64,000 nt of DNA from Xenopus tropicalis (Eukaryota > Chordata > Amphibia > Anura > Pipidae). The translations under genes were made by a program, and so were the position numbers. Of the stretch, positions 45,189 to 57,563 are shown piece after piece. A model generated the notes under the pieces. The model was not told the origin of the DNA. It did not search any database and worked only from the letters and a program-made list of their open reading frames with translations. The stretch spans positions 173,154,019-173,218,018 of the forward strand of contig NC_030677.2 in NCBI RefSeq assembly GCF_000004195.4. Reading direction: 5' to 3'. Each line of letters begins with the position of its first letter. The stretch's first letter is position 1.

Positions 45189-46254
45189 TACAGCTATATA
45201 AAAATTACAGGTAGAAATATTAAAGCCTTTATGGCATGAAAACCATAGCAAACATCCTGGCATAAAGTGGTCATCCCTGGAGCCAATATATCCTTTATTA
45301 TAGAAATATAGGGGGAAATTAATCAATTCAATTAGTACTTACGCAATACTTACTAGGTGCAGCATCTGTATGCCCATATGCATGGATATGACAGAAAGGG
45401 TTACGTTTCCACTAGATTTGCGCTACTTGGAAATAATAATTAGAGAAACACACAGCTCTCATTGTCTCCTAGCAACCTCATGGTCTTTTGACACAGTCCT
45501 TCTCCAGCAGTTAGAATCTACTTAAGTGCAAGTGTTGTTGTGTTACAGTAAAAGAAATGCCATAAATTGGTTTTTACTAAAAATACTCTGCTATATAAAT
45601 CATTGCTTTTTCAATACACATACTGTAAATATTATAAATACCATTGAATGGATACTTTTCTTGTCCTGAAAAAATATATGAAAACTCACTAAATATAGAC
45701 ACTGATAAGGTAGATATAACATTTATATTGGAATTCTAACCTATATGAAACTGGTAGTTCTCCCAGGCCAACAGTTCAGTCACTGCAAGTTAAAAAATGT
45801 GGATACCCACAGCAGTGGTGGTAAGCTTGGTCTTTATGTCTTCAATTAGGCTCAAATGTATATTTCCTTGGTGAAATGTAAACAAATAAAAAGGAGAGCA
45901 CAGATAATAAGGAATGCAGCTCTTTTATGAAGTGCTATTGATACACTAGGATTGGTTTAAGCTAGTGCCACGCTGCATTGAAACAGCCCCTCTGCTCATA
46001 TATTCTGTCTTGTTGGCCTGGGAGTGGATTACTGTTCCCAAGCTTTACCGTTTTATAGACTTATAGGTTCCAAATCTGATGTATTTAGCTACATTTAGTT
46101 TTGATTTCAAATGAGGTAATATTGCACGGCTTTGATTATTGTGCAGCTTTTCAATGTTTCAAAATTGTATTTTATTATGCAATGAAATGGCTGTGGTCTC
46201 ACCTACTTCGTTAATACTGCTACATATCCCTCCCAGCCTACATATCCCTCCCAA
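45189..46254. other. Non-coding stretch before the satellite
   Basis: No exon supported. Two copies of CTACATATCCCTCCCA at 46229-46255 lie directly against the first satellite monomer. Confidence 0.45.
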
Positions 46255-49200
46255 ACAGTCTCTAGGCTGCAATGGTATCTTCTAGCCTCTGCCCAGGCTG
46301 AGAGATGTAACTGTCTCTAGACTGCAATGGTATCTTCCAGCCTTTCCCCAGGCTGAGACATGTAACTGTCTCTAGGCTGCAATGGTATCTTATAGCCTCT
46401 GCCCAGGCTGAGACATGTAACTGTCTCTAGGCTGCAATTGTATCTTCCGGCCTCTGCCCAGGCTGAGACATGTAACTGTCTCTAGGCTGCAATGGTATCT
46501 TCCGGCCTCTGCCCAGGCTGAGACATGTAACTGTCTCTAGGCTGCAATGGTATCTTCCAGCCTTTCTCCAGGCTGAGAGATGTAACTGTCTCTAGGCTGC
46601 AATGGTATCTTCCAGCCTCTGTCCAGGCAGAGAGATGTAACTGTCTCTAGGCTGCAATGGTATCTTCCAGCCTCTGTCCGGGCTGAGACATGTAACTGTC
46701 TCTAGGCTGCAATGGTATCTTCCAGCCTTTGTCCAGGCTGAGAGATGAAACTGTCTCTAGGCTGCAATGGTATCTTCCAGCATTGCCCAGGCTGAGAGAT
46801 GTAACTATCTCTAGGCTGCAATGGTATCTTCCAGACTCTGTCCAGGCTGAGACATGTAACTATCTCTAGGCTGCAATGGTATCTTCTAGCCTCTGGCCAG
46901 CCTGATAGATGTAACTGTCTCTAGGCTGCAATGGTATCTTCCAGCATTGCCCAGGCTGAGACATGTAACTGTCTCTAGGCTGCAATGGTATCTTCAAGCC
47001 TCTGCCCCGGCTGAGACATGTAACTGACTCTAGGCTGCAATGGTATCTTCCAGCCTTTTCTTAGGCTGAGACATGTAACTGTCTCTAGGCTGAAATGGTA
47101 TCTTCTAGCCTCTGGCCAGCCTGATAGATGTAACTGTCTCTAGGCTGCAATGGTATCTTCCAGCATTGCCCAGGCTGAGACATGTAACTGTCTCTAGGCT
47201 GCAATGGTATCTTCCAGCCTTTTCTTAGGCTGAGACATGTAACGGTCTCTAGGCTGCAATGGTATCTTCCAGCCTTTGTCAAGACTGAGAGATGTAACAG
47301 TCTCTAGGCTGCAATGGTATCTTCTAGCCTTTGCCCAGGCTGAGAGATGTAACTGTCTCTAGGCTGCAATGATATCTTCCAGCCATTGACCAGGCTGAGA
47401 CATGTAACTGTCTCTAGGCTGCAATGCTATCTTCCAGCCATTGCAAAGGCTGAGAGATGTAACTGTCTCTAGGCAGCAATGGTATCTTCCAGCCTTTGTC
47501 CTAGCTGAGAGATGTAACTGTCTCTAGGCTGCAATGGTATCTTCCAGTCTCTGCCCAGGCTGAGACATGTAACTGTCTCTAGGCTGCAATGGCATCTTCC
47601 AGCCTTTGTCCAGGCTGAGACATGTAACTGTCTCTAGGCTGCAATGGTATCTTCCAGCCTTTGTCAAGGCTGAGAGATGTAACAGTCTCTAGGCTGCAAT
47701 GGTATCTTCCAGCCTTTGTCCAGGCTGAGAAATGTAACTGCCTCTAGGCTGCAATGGTATCTTCCAGCCTTTGCCCAGGCTGAGAGATGTAACTGTCTCT
47801 AGGCTGCAATGGTATCTTCCAGCCTCTGCCCAGGCTGAGAAATGTAACTGTCTCTAGGCTGCAATGGTATCTTCCAGCCTTTTCCCAGGCTGAGACATGT
47901 AACTGTCTCTAGGCTGCAATGGTATGTTCCAGCCTCTGCTCAGGCTGAGACATGTAACTGTCTCTAGGCTGCAATGGTATCTTCCAGCCTTTGTCCAGGC
48001 TGAGACATGTAACGGTCTCTAGGCTGCAATGGTATCTTCCAGCCTCTGGCCAGCCTGAGAGATGTAACTGTCTCTAGGCTGCAATGGTATCTTCCAGCCT
48101 TTCTCCAGGCTGAGAGATGTAACTGTCTCTAGGCTGCAATGGTATCTTCCAGCCTCTGCCCAGGCTGAGAGATGTAACTGTCTCTAGGTTGCAATGGTAT
48201 CTTCCAACCTCTGCCCAGGCTGAGAAATGTAACTGTCTCTAGGCTGCAATGGTATCTTCCAGCCTTTGTCCAGGCTGAGACATGTAACTGTCTCTAGGCT
48301 GCAATGGTATCTTCCAGCCTTTGTCCAGGCTGAGACATGTAACTGTCTCTGGGCTGCAATGGTATCTTCCAGCTTCTGCCCAGGCTGAGACATGTAACTG
48401 TCTCTATGTTGCAATGGTATCTTCGAGCCTGTGCCCAGGCTGAGACATGTAACTGTCTCTAGGCTGCAATGGTATCTTCCAGCCTTTGGCCAGGCAGAGA
48501 GATGTAACTGTCTCTAGGCTGCAATGGTATCTTCCAGCCTTTGCGAGGCTAAGACATTTAACTGTCTCTAGGCTGCAATGGTATCTTCCAGCCTCTGCCC
48601 AGGCTGAGACATGTAACTGTCTCTAGGCTGCAATGGTATCTTCCAGCCTTTGTCCAGGCTGAGACATGTAACGGTCTCTAGGCTGCAATGGTATCTTGCA
48701 GCCTTTGCCCAGGCTGAGACATGTAACTGTCTCTAGGCAGCAATGGTATCTTCCAGCCTTTGTCCAGGCTGAGACATGTAACTGTCTCTAGGCTGCAATG
48801 GTATCTTCCAGCCTTTGTCCAGGCTGAGACATGTAACTGTCTCTGGGCTGCAATGGTATCTTCCAGCTTCTGCCCAGGCTGAGACATGTAACTGTCTCTA
48901 TGTTGCAATGGTATCTTCCAGCCTGTGCCCAGGCTGAGACATGTAACTGTCTCTAGGCTGCAATGGTATCTTCCAGCCTTTGCGAGGCTAAGACATTTAA
49001 CTGTCTCTAGGCTGCAATGGTATGTTCCAGCCTCTGCCCAGGCTGAGACATGTAACTGTCTCTAGGCTGCAATGGTATCTTCCAGCCTCTTCCCAGGCTG
49101 AGACATGTAACTGTCTCTAGGCTGCAATGGTATGTTCCAGCCTCTGCCCAGGCTGAGACATGTAACTGTCTCTATGCTGCAATGGAATCTTCCAGCCTCT

Positions 49201-52200
49201 GCCCAGGTTGAGACATGTAACTGTCTCTAGGCTGCAATGGTATCTTCCAGCCTTTGGGAGGCTAAGACATGTAACTGTCTCTAGGCTGCAATGGTATCTT
49301 CCAGCCTCTGCCCCGGCTGAGAAATGTAATTGTCTCTAGGCTGCAATGGTATCTTCCAGCCTTTTCCCAGGCTGAGACATGTAACTGTCTCTAGGCTGCA
49401 ATGGTATGTTCCAGCCTCTGCCCAGGCTGAGACATGTAACTGTCTCTAGGCTGCAATGGTATCTTCCAGCCTTTGTCCAGGCTGAGACATGTAACGGTCT
49501 CTAGGCTGCAATGGTATCTTCCAGCCTCTTGCCACCCTGAGAGATGTAACTGTCTCTAGGCTGCAATGGTATCTTCCAGCCTTTGTCCAGGCTGAGACAT
49601 GTAACGGTCTCTAGGCTGCAATGGTATCTTCCAGCCTCTTGCCACCCTGAGAGATGTAACTGTCTCTAGGCTGCAATGGTATCTTCCAGCCTCTGTCCAG
49701 GCTGAGAGATGTAACTGTCTCTAGGCTGCAATGGTATCTTCCAGCCTTTTTCCAGGCTGAGACATGTAACTGTCTCTAGGCTGCAATGGTATCTTCCAGC
49801 CTTTGTCCAGGCTGAGACATGTAACTGTCTCTAGGCTGCAATGGTATCTTCCAGCCTCTGCCCAGGCTGAGACATGTAACTGTCTCTAGGCTGCAATGGT
49901 ATGTTCAAGCCTCTGCCCAGGCTGAGACATGTAACTGTCTCTAGGCTGCAATGGTATCTTCCAGCCTTTGTCCAGGCTGAGACATGTAACGGTCTCTAGG
50001 CTGCAATGGTATCTTCCAGCCTTTGCCCAGGCTGAGACATGTAACTGTCTCTAGGCAGCAATGGTATCTTCCAGCCTTTGTCCAGGCTGAGACATGTAAC
50101 TGTCTCTAGGCTGCAATGGTATCTTCCAGCCTTTGTCCAGGCTGAGACATGTAACTGTCTCTGGGCTGCAATGGTATCTTCCAGCTTCTGCCCAGGCTGA
50201 GACATGTAACTGTCTCTAGGCTGCAATGGTATGTTCCAGCCTCTGCCCAGGCTGAGACATGTAACTGTCTCTAGGCTGCAATGGTATCTTCCAGCCTTTG
50301 GCCAGGCAGAGAGATGTAACAGTCTCTAGGCTGCAATGGTATCTTCCAGCCATTGCGAGGCTAAGACATGTAACTGTGTCTAGGCTGCAATGGTATCTTC
50401 CAGCCTCCGCCCAGGCTGAGACATGTAACTGTCTCTAGGCTGCAATGGTATGTTCCAGCCTCTGCCCAGGCTGAGACATGTAACTGTCTCTAGGCTGCAA
50501 TGGTATCTTCCAGCCTTTGTCCAGGCTGAGACATGTAACGGTCTCTAGGCTGCAATGGTATCTTCCAGCCTTTGCCCAGGCTGAGACATGTAACTGTCTC
50601 TAGGCAGCAATGGTATCTTCCAGCCTTTGTCCAGGCTGAGACATGTAACTGTCTCTAGGCTGCAATGGTATCTTCCAGCCTTTGTCCAGGCTGAGACATG
50701 TAACTGTCTCTGGGCTGCAATGGTATCTTCCAGCTTCTGCCCAGGCGGAGACATGTAACTGTCTCTATGTTGCAATGGTATCTTCCAGCCTGTGCCCAGG
50801 CTGAGACATGTAACTGTCTCTAGGCTGCAATGGTATCTTCCAGCCTTTGGCCAGGCAGAGAGATGTAACTGTCTCTAGGCTGCAATGGTATCTTCCAGCC
50901 TTTGCGAGGCTAAGACATGTAACTTTCTCTAGGCTGCAATGGTATCTTCCAGCCTCTGCCCAGGCTGAGACATGTAACTGTCTCTAGGCTGCAATGGTAT
51001 GTTCCAGCCTCTGCTCAGGCTGAGACATGTAACTGTCTCTAGGCTGCAATGGTATCTTCCAGCCTTTGTCCAGGCTGAGACATGTAATGGTCTCTAGGCT
51101 GCAATGGTATCTTCCAGCCTCTGGCCAGCCTGAGAGATGTAACTGTCTCTAGGCTGCAATGGTATCTTCCAGCCTTTCTCCAGGCTGAGAGATGTAACTG
51201 TCTCTAGGCTGCAATGGTATCTTCCAGCCTCTGCCCAGGCTGAGAGATGTAACTGTCTCTAGGTTGCAATGGTATCTTCCAACCTCTGCCCAGGCTGAGA
51301 CATGTAACTGTCTCTAGGCTGCAATGGTATCTTCCAGCCTTTGTCCAGGCTGAGACATGTAACTGTCTCTAGGCTGCAATGGTATCTTCCAGCCTTTGTC
51401 CAGGCTGAGACATGTAACTGTCTCTGGGCTGCAATGGTATCTTCCAGCTTCTGCCCAGGCTGAGACATGTAACTGTCTCTATGTTGCAATGGTATCTTCC
51501 AGCCTGTGCCCAGGCTGAGACATGTAACTGTCTCTAGGCTGCAATGGTATCTTCCAGCCTTTGGCCAGGCAGAGAGATGTAACTGTCTCTAGGCTGCAAT
51601 GGTATCTTCCAGCCTTTGCGAGGCTAAGACATTTAACTGTCTCTAGGCTGCAATGGTATGTTCCAGCCTCTGCCCAGGCTGAGACATGTAACTGTCTCTA
51701 GGCTGCAATGGTATCTTCCAGCCTCTTCCCAGGCTGAGACATGTAACTGTCTCTAGGCTGCAATGGTATGTTCCAGCCTCTGCCCAGGCTGAGACATGTA
51801 ACTGTCTCTAGGCTGCAATGGAATCTTCCAGCCTCTGCCCAGACTGAGACATGTAACTGTCTCTAGGCTGCAGTGGTATCTTCCAGCCTTTGGGAGGCTA
51901 AGACATGTAACTGTCTCTAGGCTGCAATGGTATCTTCCAGCCTCTGCCCCGGCTGAGACATGTAATTGTCTCTAGGCTGCAATGGTATCTTCCAGCCTTT
52001 TCCCAGGCTGAGACATGTAACTGTCTCTAGGCTGCAATGGTATGTTCCAGCCTCTGCCCAGGCTGAGACATGTAACTGTCTCTAGGCTGCAATGGTATCT
52101 TCCAGCCTTTGTCCAGGCTGAGACATGTAACGGTCTCTAGGCTGCAATGGTATCTTCCAGCCTCTTGCCAGCCTGAGAGATGTAACTGTCTCTAGGCTGC

Positions 52201-52909
52201 AATGGTATGTTCCAGCATTGCCCAGGCTGAGACATGTAACTGTCTCTAGGCTGCAATGGTATCTTCCAGCCTCTGTCCAGGCTGAGAGATGTAACTGTCT
52301 CTAGGCTGCAATGGTATCTTCCAGCCTTTTCACAGGCTGAGATATGTAACTGTCTCTAGGCTGCAATGGTATCTTCCAGCCTTTGTCCAGGCTGAGACAT
52401 GTAACTGTCTCTAGGCTGCAATGGTATCTTCCAGCCATTGCGAGGCTAAGACATGTAACTGTCTCTAGGCTGCAATGGTATCTTCCAGCCTCTGCCCAGG
52501 CTGAGACATGTAACTGTCTCTAGGCTGCAATGGTATGTTCTAGCCTCTGCCCAGGCTGAGACATGTAACTGTCTCTAGGCTGCAATGGTATCTTCCAGCC
52601 TTTGTCCAGGCTGAGACATGTAACGGTCTCTAGGCTGCAATGGTATCTTCCAGCCTTTGCCCAGGCTGAGACATGTAACTGTCTCTAGGCAGCAATGGTA
52701 TCTTCCAGCCTTTGTCCAGGCTGAGACATGTAACTGTCTCTAGGCTGCAATGGTATCTTCCAGCCTTTGTCCAGGCTGAGACATGTAACTGTCTCTGGGC
52801 TGCAATGGTATCTTACAGCTTCTGCCCAGGCTGAGACATGTAACTGTCTCTATGTTGCAATGGTATCTTCCAGCCTGTGCCCAGGCTGAGACATGTAACT
52901 GTCTCTAGG
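46255..52909. repeat. 55-bp satellite array, left block
   Basis: About 120 monomers of the consensus CTGTCTCTAGGCTGCAATGG, TATCTTCCAGCCTCTGCCCA, GGCTGAGACATGTAA. Each monomer has a small hairpin CAGCCT(N6)AGGCTG. Common variants (GAGAGATG for GAGACATG, TTTGTCC for CTCTGCCC, and shortened TTTGCGAGGCTAAG units of about 52-53 bp) recur in fixed order, showing higher-order organisation. Minus-strand frames run through several monomers because 55 is not a multiple of three and few stops occur; they are not genes. Confidence 0.97.
51502..52872. repeat. Higher-order satellite repeat unit, 1371 bp
   Basis: The rare monomer variant with GCCTGTGCCC occurs at 51502, 52873 and 61000. The first two are 1371 bp apart; the second and third are 1370 bp apart once the hAT insertion and its duplicated 8 bases are discounted. 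The order of variants between them is the same (TTTGGCCAGGCAGAG, then TTTGCGAGGCTAAGACATTT, then GTTCCAGCCTC and so on). One unit holds about 25 monomers. Confidence 0.88.
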
Positions 52910-53030
52910 TAGGGATGTAGCGAACCTGAAAAAAAATGTTCGCGAACCCGTTCGCGAACTTTCGTCAGAAAGTGCGAACGTTCGCGAACTTTGCGAACCC
53001 CATAGACTTCAATGGGAAGGCGAACTTTAA
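52910..53030. promoter_or_regulatory. Left end with clustered TTCGCGAAC motifs
   Basis: After the 16-bp terminal repeat, GTTCGCGAAC or a near variant occurs repeatedly (about 52938, 52949, 52978) together with GCGAACC words. The right end (about 59540-59658) has a similar set (GGCGAAC, TTCGCGAA, GCGCGAAT). Sub-terminal palindromes of this kind are typical binding sites for hAT transposases with a BED finger. Confidence 0.7.
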
Positions 53031-53697
53031 TACCTAGAAAAGCCATCTCTGGCCAGAAAACTGATTTTAAAGTTGTTTAAAGGGTGCCATGACCTGGACA
53101 GTGGCATGCAGGAGGGGCATCAATGGCAAAAATTTCTCTGAAAAATACGTTGTTGACACAGCGTTGCGTTTTGTGCTGTAAAGGGCAGAAATCACACTAC
53201 ATTCCTAAACTTATGTAATAAACTGCTTTAAAAAGTCCGGCATCTACATTCCAATCAAGTCGTGTAAAGGTTACGGCCGGTTCACACGCAAAGACAAAAC
53301 GCCGCATTTACTGCAACGAAAAAAAACGCAAAAAGCTTTAATGATACTGTCAAGTGTGCGAATATTAGTTTTTACTAGTTGCTTGTCACCTCCAGGACGT
53401 TCGTCTCGTCGGTGGGAATATTTCTGTAGTGGTGTGTTTAGCAGTCACCGTGCTTGTGCGCACATGCATGGTCAGGCAGAGGTAATTCAATGTAGAGTAA
53501 CGTGAACCAAAAAACACTGATTCTGCAGTGTGGGCCCAGGTTTGTCCTACCTTTTCGATCACCTGTGGTGACCATAAAAGATACGATTTTGCCGCAGTTG
53601 CAGAACCCTGAAAAATCAGGAATGTGTACATTCCTAAAAAATTATGGTTTTTTTGTTGCAGCCACTGAAGCACAGAGGACAGAAAAAATATCTCAGA

Positions 53698-54130
53698 TAG
53701 ATGGTATCATAACCATGCCCCAGGCAAACCCTTTCAAAGAACTAAGATAGGGTGACAACAAGCACAGAAGACATTAAAAACATCAAAGCTAGATGGTATA
53801 ATAACCATGCCCCAGCCAAACCCTTTCAAAGAACTCAGATAGGGTGACAACAAGCACAGAAGACATTAAAAACATCAAAGCTAGATGGTATCATAACCAT
53901 GCCCCAGCCAAACCCTTTCAAAGAACTCAGATAGGGTGACAAGCACAGAAGACATTAAAAACATCAAAGCTAGATGGTATCATAACTATGCCCCAGCCAA
54001 ACCCTTTCAAAGAACTCATATAGGGTGACAAGCACAGAAGACATTAAAAACATCAAAGCTAGATGGTATCATAACCATGCCCCAGCCAAACCCTTTCAAA
54101 GAACTCAGATAGGGTGACAAGCACAGAAGA
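53698..54130. repeat. 89-93-bp tandem array, five copies
   Basis: Copies start at AGATGGTAT near 53698, 53791, 53883, 53972 and 54061. They share CCATGCCCCAGCCAAACCCT and GACATTAAAAACATCAAAGC. Period changes reflect a variable GACAACAAGC or GACAAGC. The array lies between the stop codon of the transposase and the left end. Confidence 0.92.
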
Positions 54131-54290
54131 GTAGAAGAGAGAAAAATTCAGGATTTACCTGTCCAAAAAGTTTGGCTTACAATTAAGCCAGTAGGATTTG
54201 CACCCTAGTTTGTACGGTGGTGGAGGAGGACGCTAACCTAGCTGTGTGTGGTGTCAAGCGGCGTGCAGAGAAGGACAGCTGCATGGGCAG

Positions 54291-57200
54291 TCAGAACAAG
54301 TCTTCCGGCGTGCAGTAACCCTCCGAGATCCATGCCTCATTCATTTTAATAAAGGTCAGGTAATCAACACTTTTGTGACCTAGGCGAGTTCTCTTCTCAG
54401 TTACAATCCCTCCTGCTGCACTAAAGGTCCTTTCTGAGAGGACACTTGAGGCAGGGCAAGACAACAGATTTATGGCAAATTGTGACAGCTCTGGCCACAG
54501 ATCAAGCCTGCGCACCCAGTAGTCCAGGGGTTCATCGCTCCTCAGAGTGTCAATATCTGCAGTTAATGCCAGGTAGTCCGCTACCTGCCGGTCGAGGCGT
54601 TCTCTGAGGGTGGATCCAGAAGGGTCCTGGCGCTGCCTTGGACTGAAAAAACTTTGCATGTCTGACGTTACAGAGTGGCCAAAGTGCATTGTCCTTGCAG
54701 GTGTGCTCGTGGGAGGATTACCGGCACCTCTGCCCCTGGAATGTGGAGTGACATCACCCTTAAAAGAATTGTACAACATGTTTTGCAGGCTGGTTTGGAA
54801 ATGCAGCATCCTTTCGGACTTGTGGTACGTTGGTAACATTTCTGCCACTTTATGCTTGTAACGAGGGTCTAGTAGCGTTGCCACCCAGTACAGGTCCTTC
54901 TCCTTAAGCCTCTTGATACGGGGGTCCTTCAACAGGCATGACAGCATGAAAGACCCCATTCTCACAAGGTTGGATGCAGAGGTATCCATCTCCCCTTCCT
55001 CGTTATCAAGGACTACGTCCTCATCCACCACCGTCTCCTCCCCCCAGCCACGTACAAGACCAGGGCTCCACAAAAGGTGACCACAAGCCCCCTGGGAAGC
55101 CTGCTCCTGTTGGTCTTCTGCCTCCACAAAGCCACCTTCCTCCTCTGACTCCGCTTCTGACACCTCTCCCTGCGTTGCAGCAGGTGCCTGGGAACGTTCT
55201 GGTGATTCCGCCCAGAAATCAGGCTCTTGGTCACGCTGGTCTATAGCGTCATCTGTCACTCGTCGCAGGGCCCGCTCAAGAAAAAAAGCAAAGGGTATTA
55301 GGTCGCTGATCGTGCCTTCAGTGCGACTAACCATATTTGTGACCTCGTCAAAAGGGCGCATCAGCCTGCAGGCGTCGCGCATAAGCACCCAGTAACGGGG
55401 GAAAAAAATCCCCAGCTCTGCAGATCCAGTCCTACCACCCAGTTCAAATAGGTATTCATTGATGGCTCTTTGTTGTTGCAGCAGACGTTCAAACATGAGG
55501 AGCGTTGAATTCCAGCGAGTCTGGCTGTCGCAAATTAAACGCCTGACTGGCAAGTTGTGCCGCCGCTGAATGTCAGCAAGGCGTGCCATGGCTGTGTAGG
55601 AATGTCTGAAATGGCCAGACACCTTCCTGGACTGCCTGAGAATGTCCTGCAATCCTGGGTACTTCGAGACAAACCGTTGGACTATCAAATTTAAAACATG
55701 TGCCATGCAGGGCACATGTGTTAAATTGCCCAGTCTCAGTGCTGCCAACAGATTGCTTCCGTTGTCACACACCACTTTTCCAATTTTCAGTTGGTGTGGG
55801 GTCAGCCACCGATCGGCCTGTGAGTGCAGAGATGACAGGAGTACAGATCCGGTATGGTTTCTACTTTCCAGGCACGTCATGCCCAAGACAGCATGACAAC
55901 GGCGTACCTGGCACGTCGAATAGCCTATGTGGAGCTGGGGGTGCACAGGTGTGGAGGAGGACACAGCAGCAGAGGAGGAAGAAGCCGAGGAAGAAGTCAA
56001 GTTAGAAGATGACTTAGAAGACGACTTAGAAGACGACTTAGAAGACGAGTTAGAAGACGAGTTAGAGAGCAAAGGAGGAGTAGAGGTGGTGGCAGACCCG
56101 CATGCAACCCGTGGCGGTGACACCAACTCCACTGTTGTTGAACCACGCATTCCCTGCTTCCCAGCCATCACCAGGTTCACCCAGTGGGCAGTGTAGGTGA
56201 CATACCTGCCCTGACCATGCTTGGAGGACCATGTGTCAGTAGTCATATGGACCTTTGCCCCAACACTAAATGACAGAGATGCGGTGATTTGGCTCTGCAC
56301 ATGCTGGTACAGGTGTGGTATTCCCTTCTGTGAAAAAAAATTGCGGCTGGGTACCTTCCACTGCGGTGTCCCAATTGCTACAAATTGGTGGAAAGCCTCA
56401 GAGTCCACCAGCTGGTATGGTAAAAGCTGGCGGGCTAAGAGTGCAGACAATCCAGCTGTCAGACGCCGGGCAAGGGGATGACTCGGAGGCATTGGTTTCT
56501 TACGCTCAAACATGGCCCTCACAGAAACTTGGCTGGGGGCAGATGAGCAGGAACTGGAAGGCGGAGTGGAGGGTGGTTGAGACGGGTCAAGGACAGCAGA
56601 GGTAGAGCAGTAAGATGCTGGAGCAGAAGGAGGGTGGCTTAGCGTTTGGCTGCTGCCTTTGAGGTGTTGCTCCCATAGTGCTTTGTGTTTGGCGTTCATG
56701 TGCCTTCGCATAGCAGTTGTACCTAAGTGGGTGTTGGGCTTCCCAAGACTCAGTTTCTGACTGCACTCATTGCAAATTACAGCGCTTTTGTCAGAGGCAC
56801 ACACATTAAAAAAATGCCACACTGCTGAGCCTTTTGATGTGGGCTTTCTAGCAGTAACAGTAGAAGTTGGCGGGTGCGTTGGCTGGCTGACCACAGGTGC
56901 CGATTCATGTTGTTGCCCTACTGTTCCCTGGGAGCTGTCCCTGCTTCTTCTAAGTCTTAATCTCCTCCTGCCTCTCTGATTCTCCGTCTCTCCATCTGAA
57001 CTATCCTCCTCTTGCTCTCTTCTTGTGGGCACCCACAAAATATCACTCTCCTCATCATCATTCTCCTCAGATGCATCAATTTCTTCTGACAGCTCACAGA
57101 AGACAGCAGCAGCGGGGACCTCATCATCATCACACCTTATGTCCATCTCTGTTGTGTTGCCTGCCTGAATTATGATATCTGGTGTAACGTCCGCATCTCC

Positions 57201-57530
57201 TTCATCTTCTTCTGGCAATAATGGTTGCGCATCACTCAGTTCAACAAACTCATGAGTAAATAACTCCTCTGATTCCAGTGAAGAAGGGGCGGCGGTGGTG
57301 GAGGAAGTGGTACGTGGGGTGCCCATAGCAAAGGAGGATGAGGATGTTGTGGCAAAGTTAGAAACAGTAGAGGATGGGGTGTGCTGTGTAAGCCAGTCAA
57401 CTACCTCTTCAGCATTTTGGGAGTTCAGGGTAAGTGCCTTCGGAAAACTGGGCAATTTCCTAGGGCCACAGGATATCATAGCAGCACGGCCCCTAGTGCC
57501 TCTGCGTGGCGGCCTGCCTTTGCCTGGCAT
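54291..57530 (-). CDS. hAT transposase with BED zinc finger, 1079 residues, intact
   Basis: Cuts and rejoins DNA at the element's inverted ends in the nucleus. The first ATG gives MPGKGRPPRRGTRG. Residues about 60-210 are very acidic and Ser-rich. A BED finger at about 233-288 has AVWHFF, CNEC and a closing HMNAKH. The RNase H-like fold starts near 430 with TTDTWSS (first catalytic Asp), then CDNGSN near 588 (second Asp), VPCMAHVLNLIV and TRWNSTLLM. A second acidic insert lies around 770-840. The C-terminal hAT block near 1025-1055 contains SSVLSERTFSAAGG, with the Glu usually taken as the third catalytic residue. A Ser/Lys repeat at about 485-513 is encoded by a small tandem repeat. No stop or frameshift interrupts it. 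It is longer than many hAT transposases because of the acidic and Ser-rich insertions. Confidence 0.95.
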   Translation of the reverse strand: MPGKGRPPRRGTRGRAAMISCGPRKLPSFPKALTLNSQNAEEVVDWLTQHTPSSTVSNFATTSSSSFAMGTPRTTSSTTAAPSSLESEELFTHEFVELSDAQPLLPEEDEGDADVTPDIIIQAGNTTEMDIRCDDDEVPAAAVFCELSEEIDASEENDDEESDILWVPTRREQEEDSSDGETENQRGRRRLRLRRSRDSSQGTVGQQHESAPVVSQPTHPPTSTVTARKPTSKGSAVWHFFNVCASDKSAVICNECSQKLSLGKPNTHLGTTAMRRHMNAKHKALWEQHLKGSSQTLSHPPSAPASYCSTSAVLDPSQPPSTPPSSSCSSAPSQVSVRAMFERKKPMPPSHPLARRLTAGLSALLARQLLPYQLVDSEAFHQFVAIGTPQWKVPSRNFFSQKGIPHLYQHVQSQITASLSFSVGAKVHMTTDTWSSKHGQGRYVTYTAHWVNLVMAGKQGMRGSTTVELVSPPRVACGSATTSTPPLLSNSSSNSSSKSSSKSSSKSSSNLTSSSASSSSAAVSSSTPVHPQLHIGYSTCQVRRCHAVLGMTCLESRNHTGSVLLSSLHSQADRWLTPHQLKIGKVVCDNGSNLLAALRLGNLTHVPCMAHVLNLIVQRFVSKYPGLQDILRQSRKVSGHFRHSYTAMARLADIQRRHNLPVRRLICDSQTRWNSTLLMFERLLQQQRAINEYLFELGGRTGSAELGIFFPRYWVLMRDACRLMRPFDEVTNMVSRTEGTISDLIPFAFFLERALRRVTDDAIDQRDQEPDFWAESPERSQAPAATQGEVSEAESEEEGGFVEAEDQQEQASQGACGHLLWSPGLVRGWGEETVVDEDVVLDNEEGEMDTSASNLVRMGSFMLSCLLKDPRIKRLKEKDLYWVATLLDPRYKHKVAEMLPTYHKSERMLHFQTSLQNMLYNSFKGDVTPHSRGRGAGNPPTSTPARTMHFGHSVTSDMQSFFSPRQRQDPSGSTLRERLDRQVADYLALTADIDTLRSDEPLDYWVRRLDLWPELSQFAINLLSCPASSVLSERTFSAAGGIVTEKRTRLGHKSVDYLTFIKMNEAWISEGYCTPEDLF

Positions 57531-57563
57531 TTTTTTTATTTTTACAAAACAACAACAACTTGG

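Noticed and set aside
46255..46300. CENP-B box in the satellite
   Set aside because: The TTCG...CGGG core is absent from the consensus monomer on both strands.
46255..52909. CRISPR-like regular spacing
   Set aside because: The whole 55-bp unit is repeated, with no unique spacers, in a vertebrate genome; this is a satellite.
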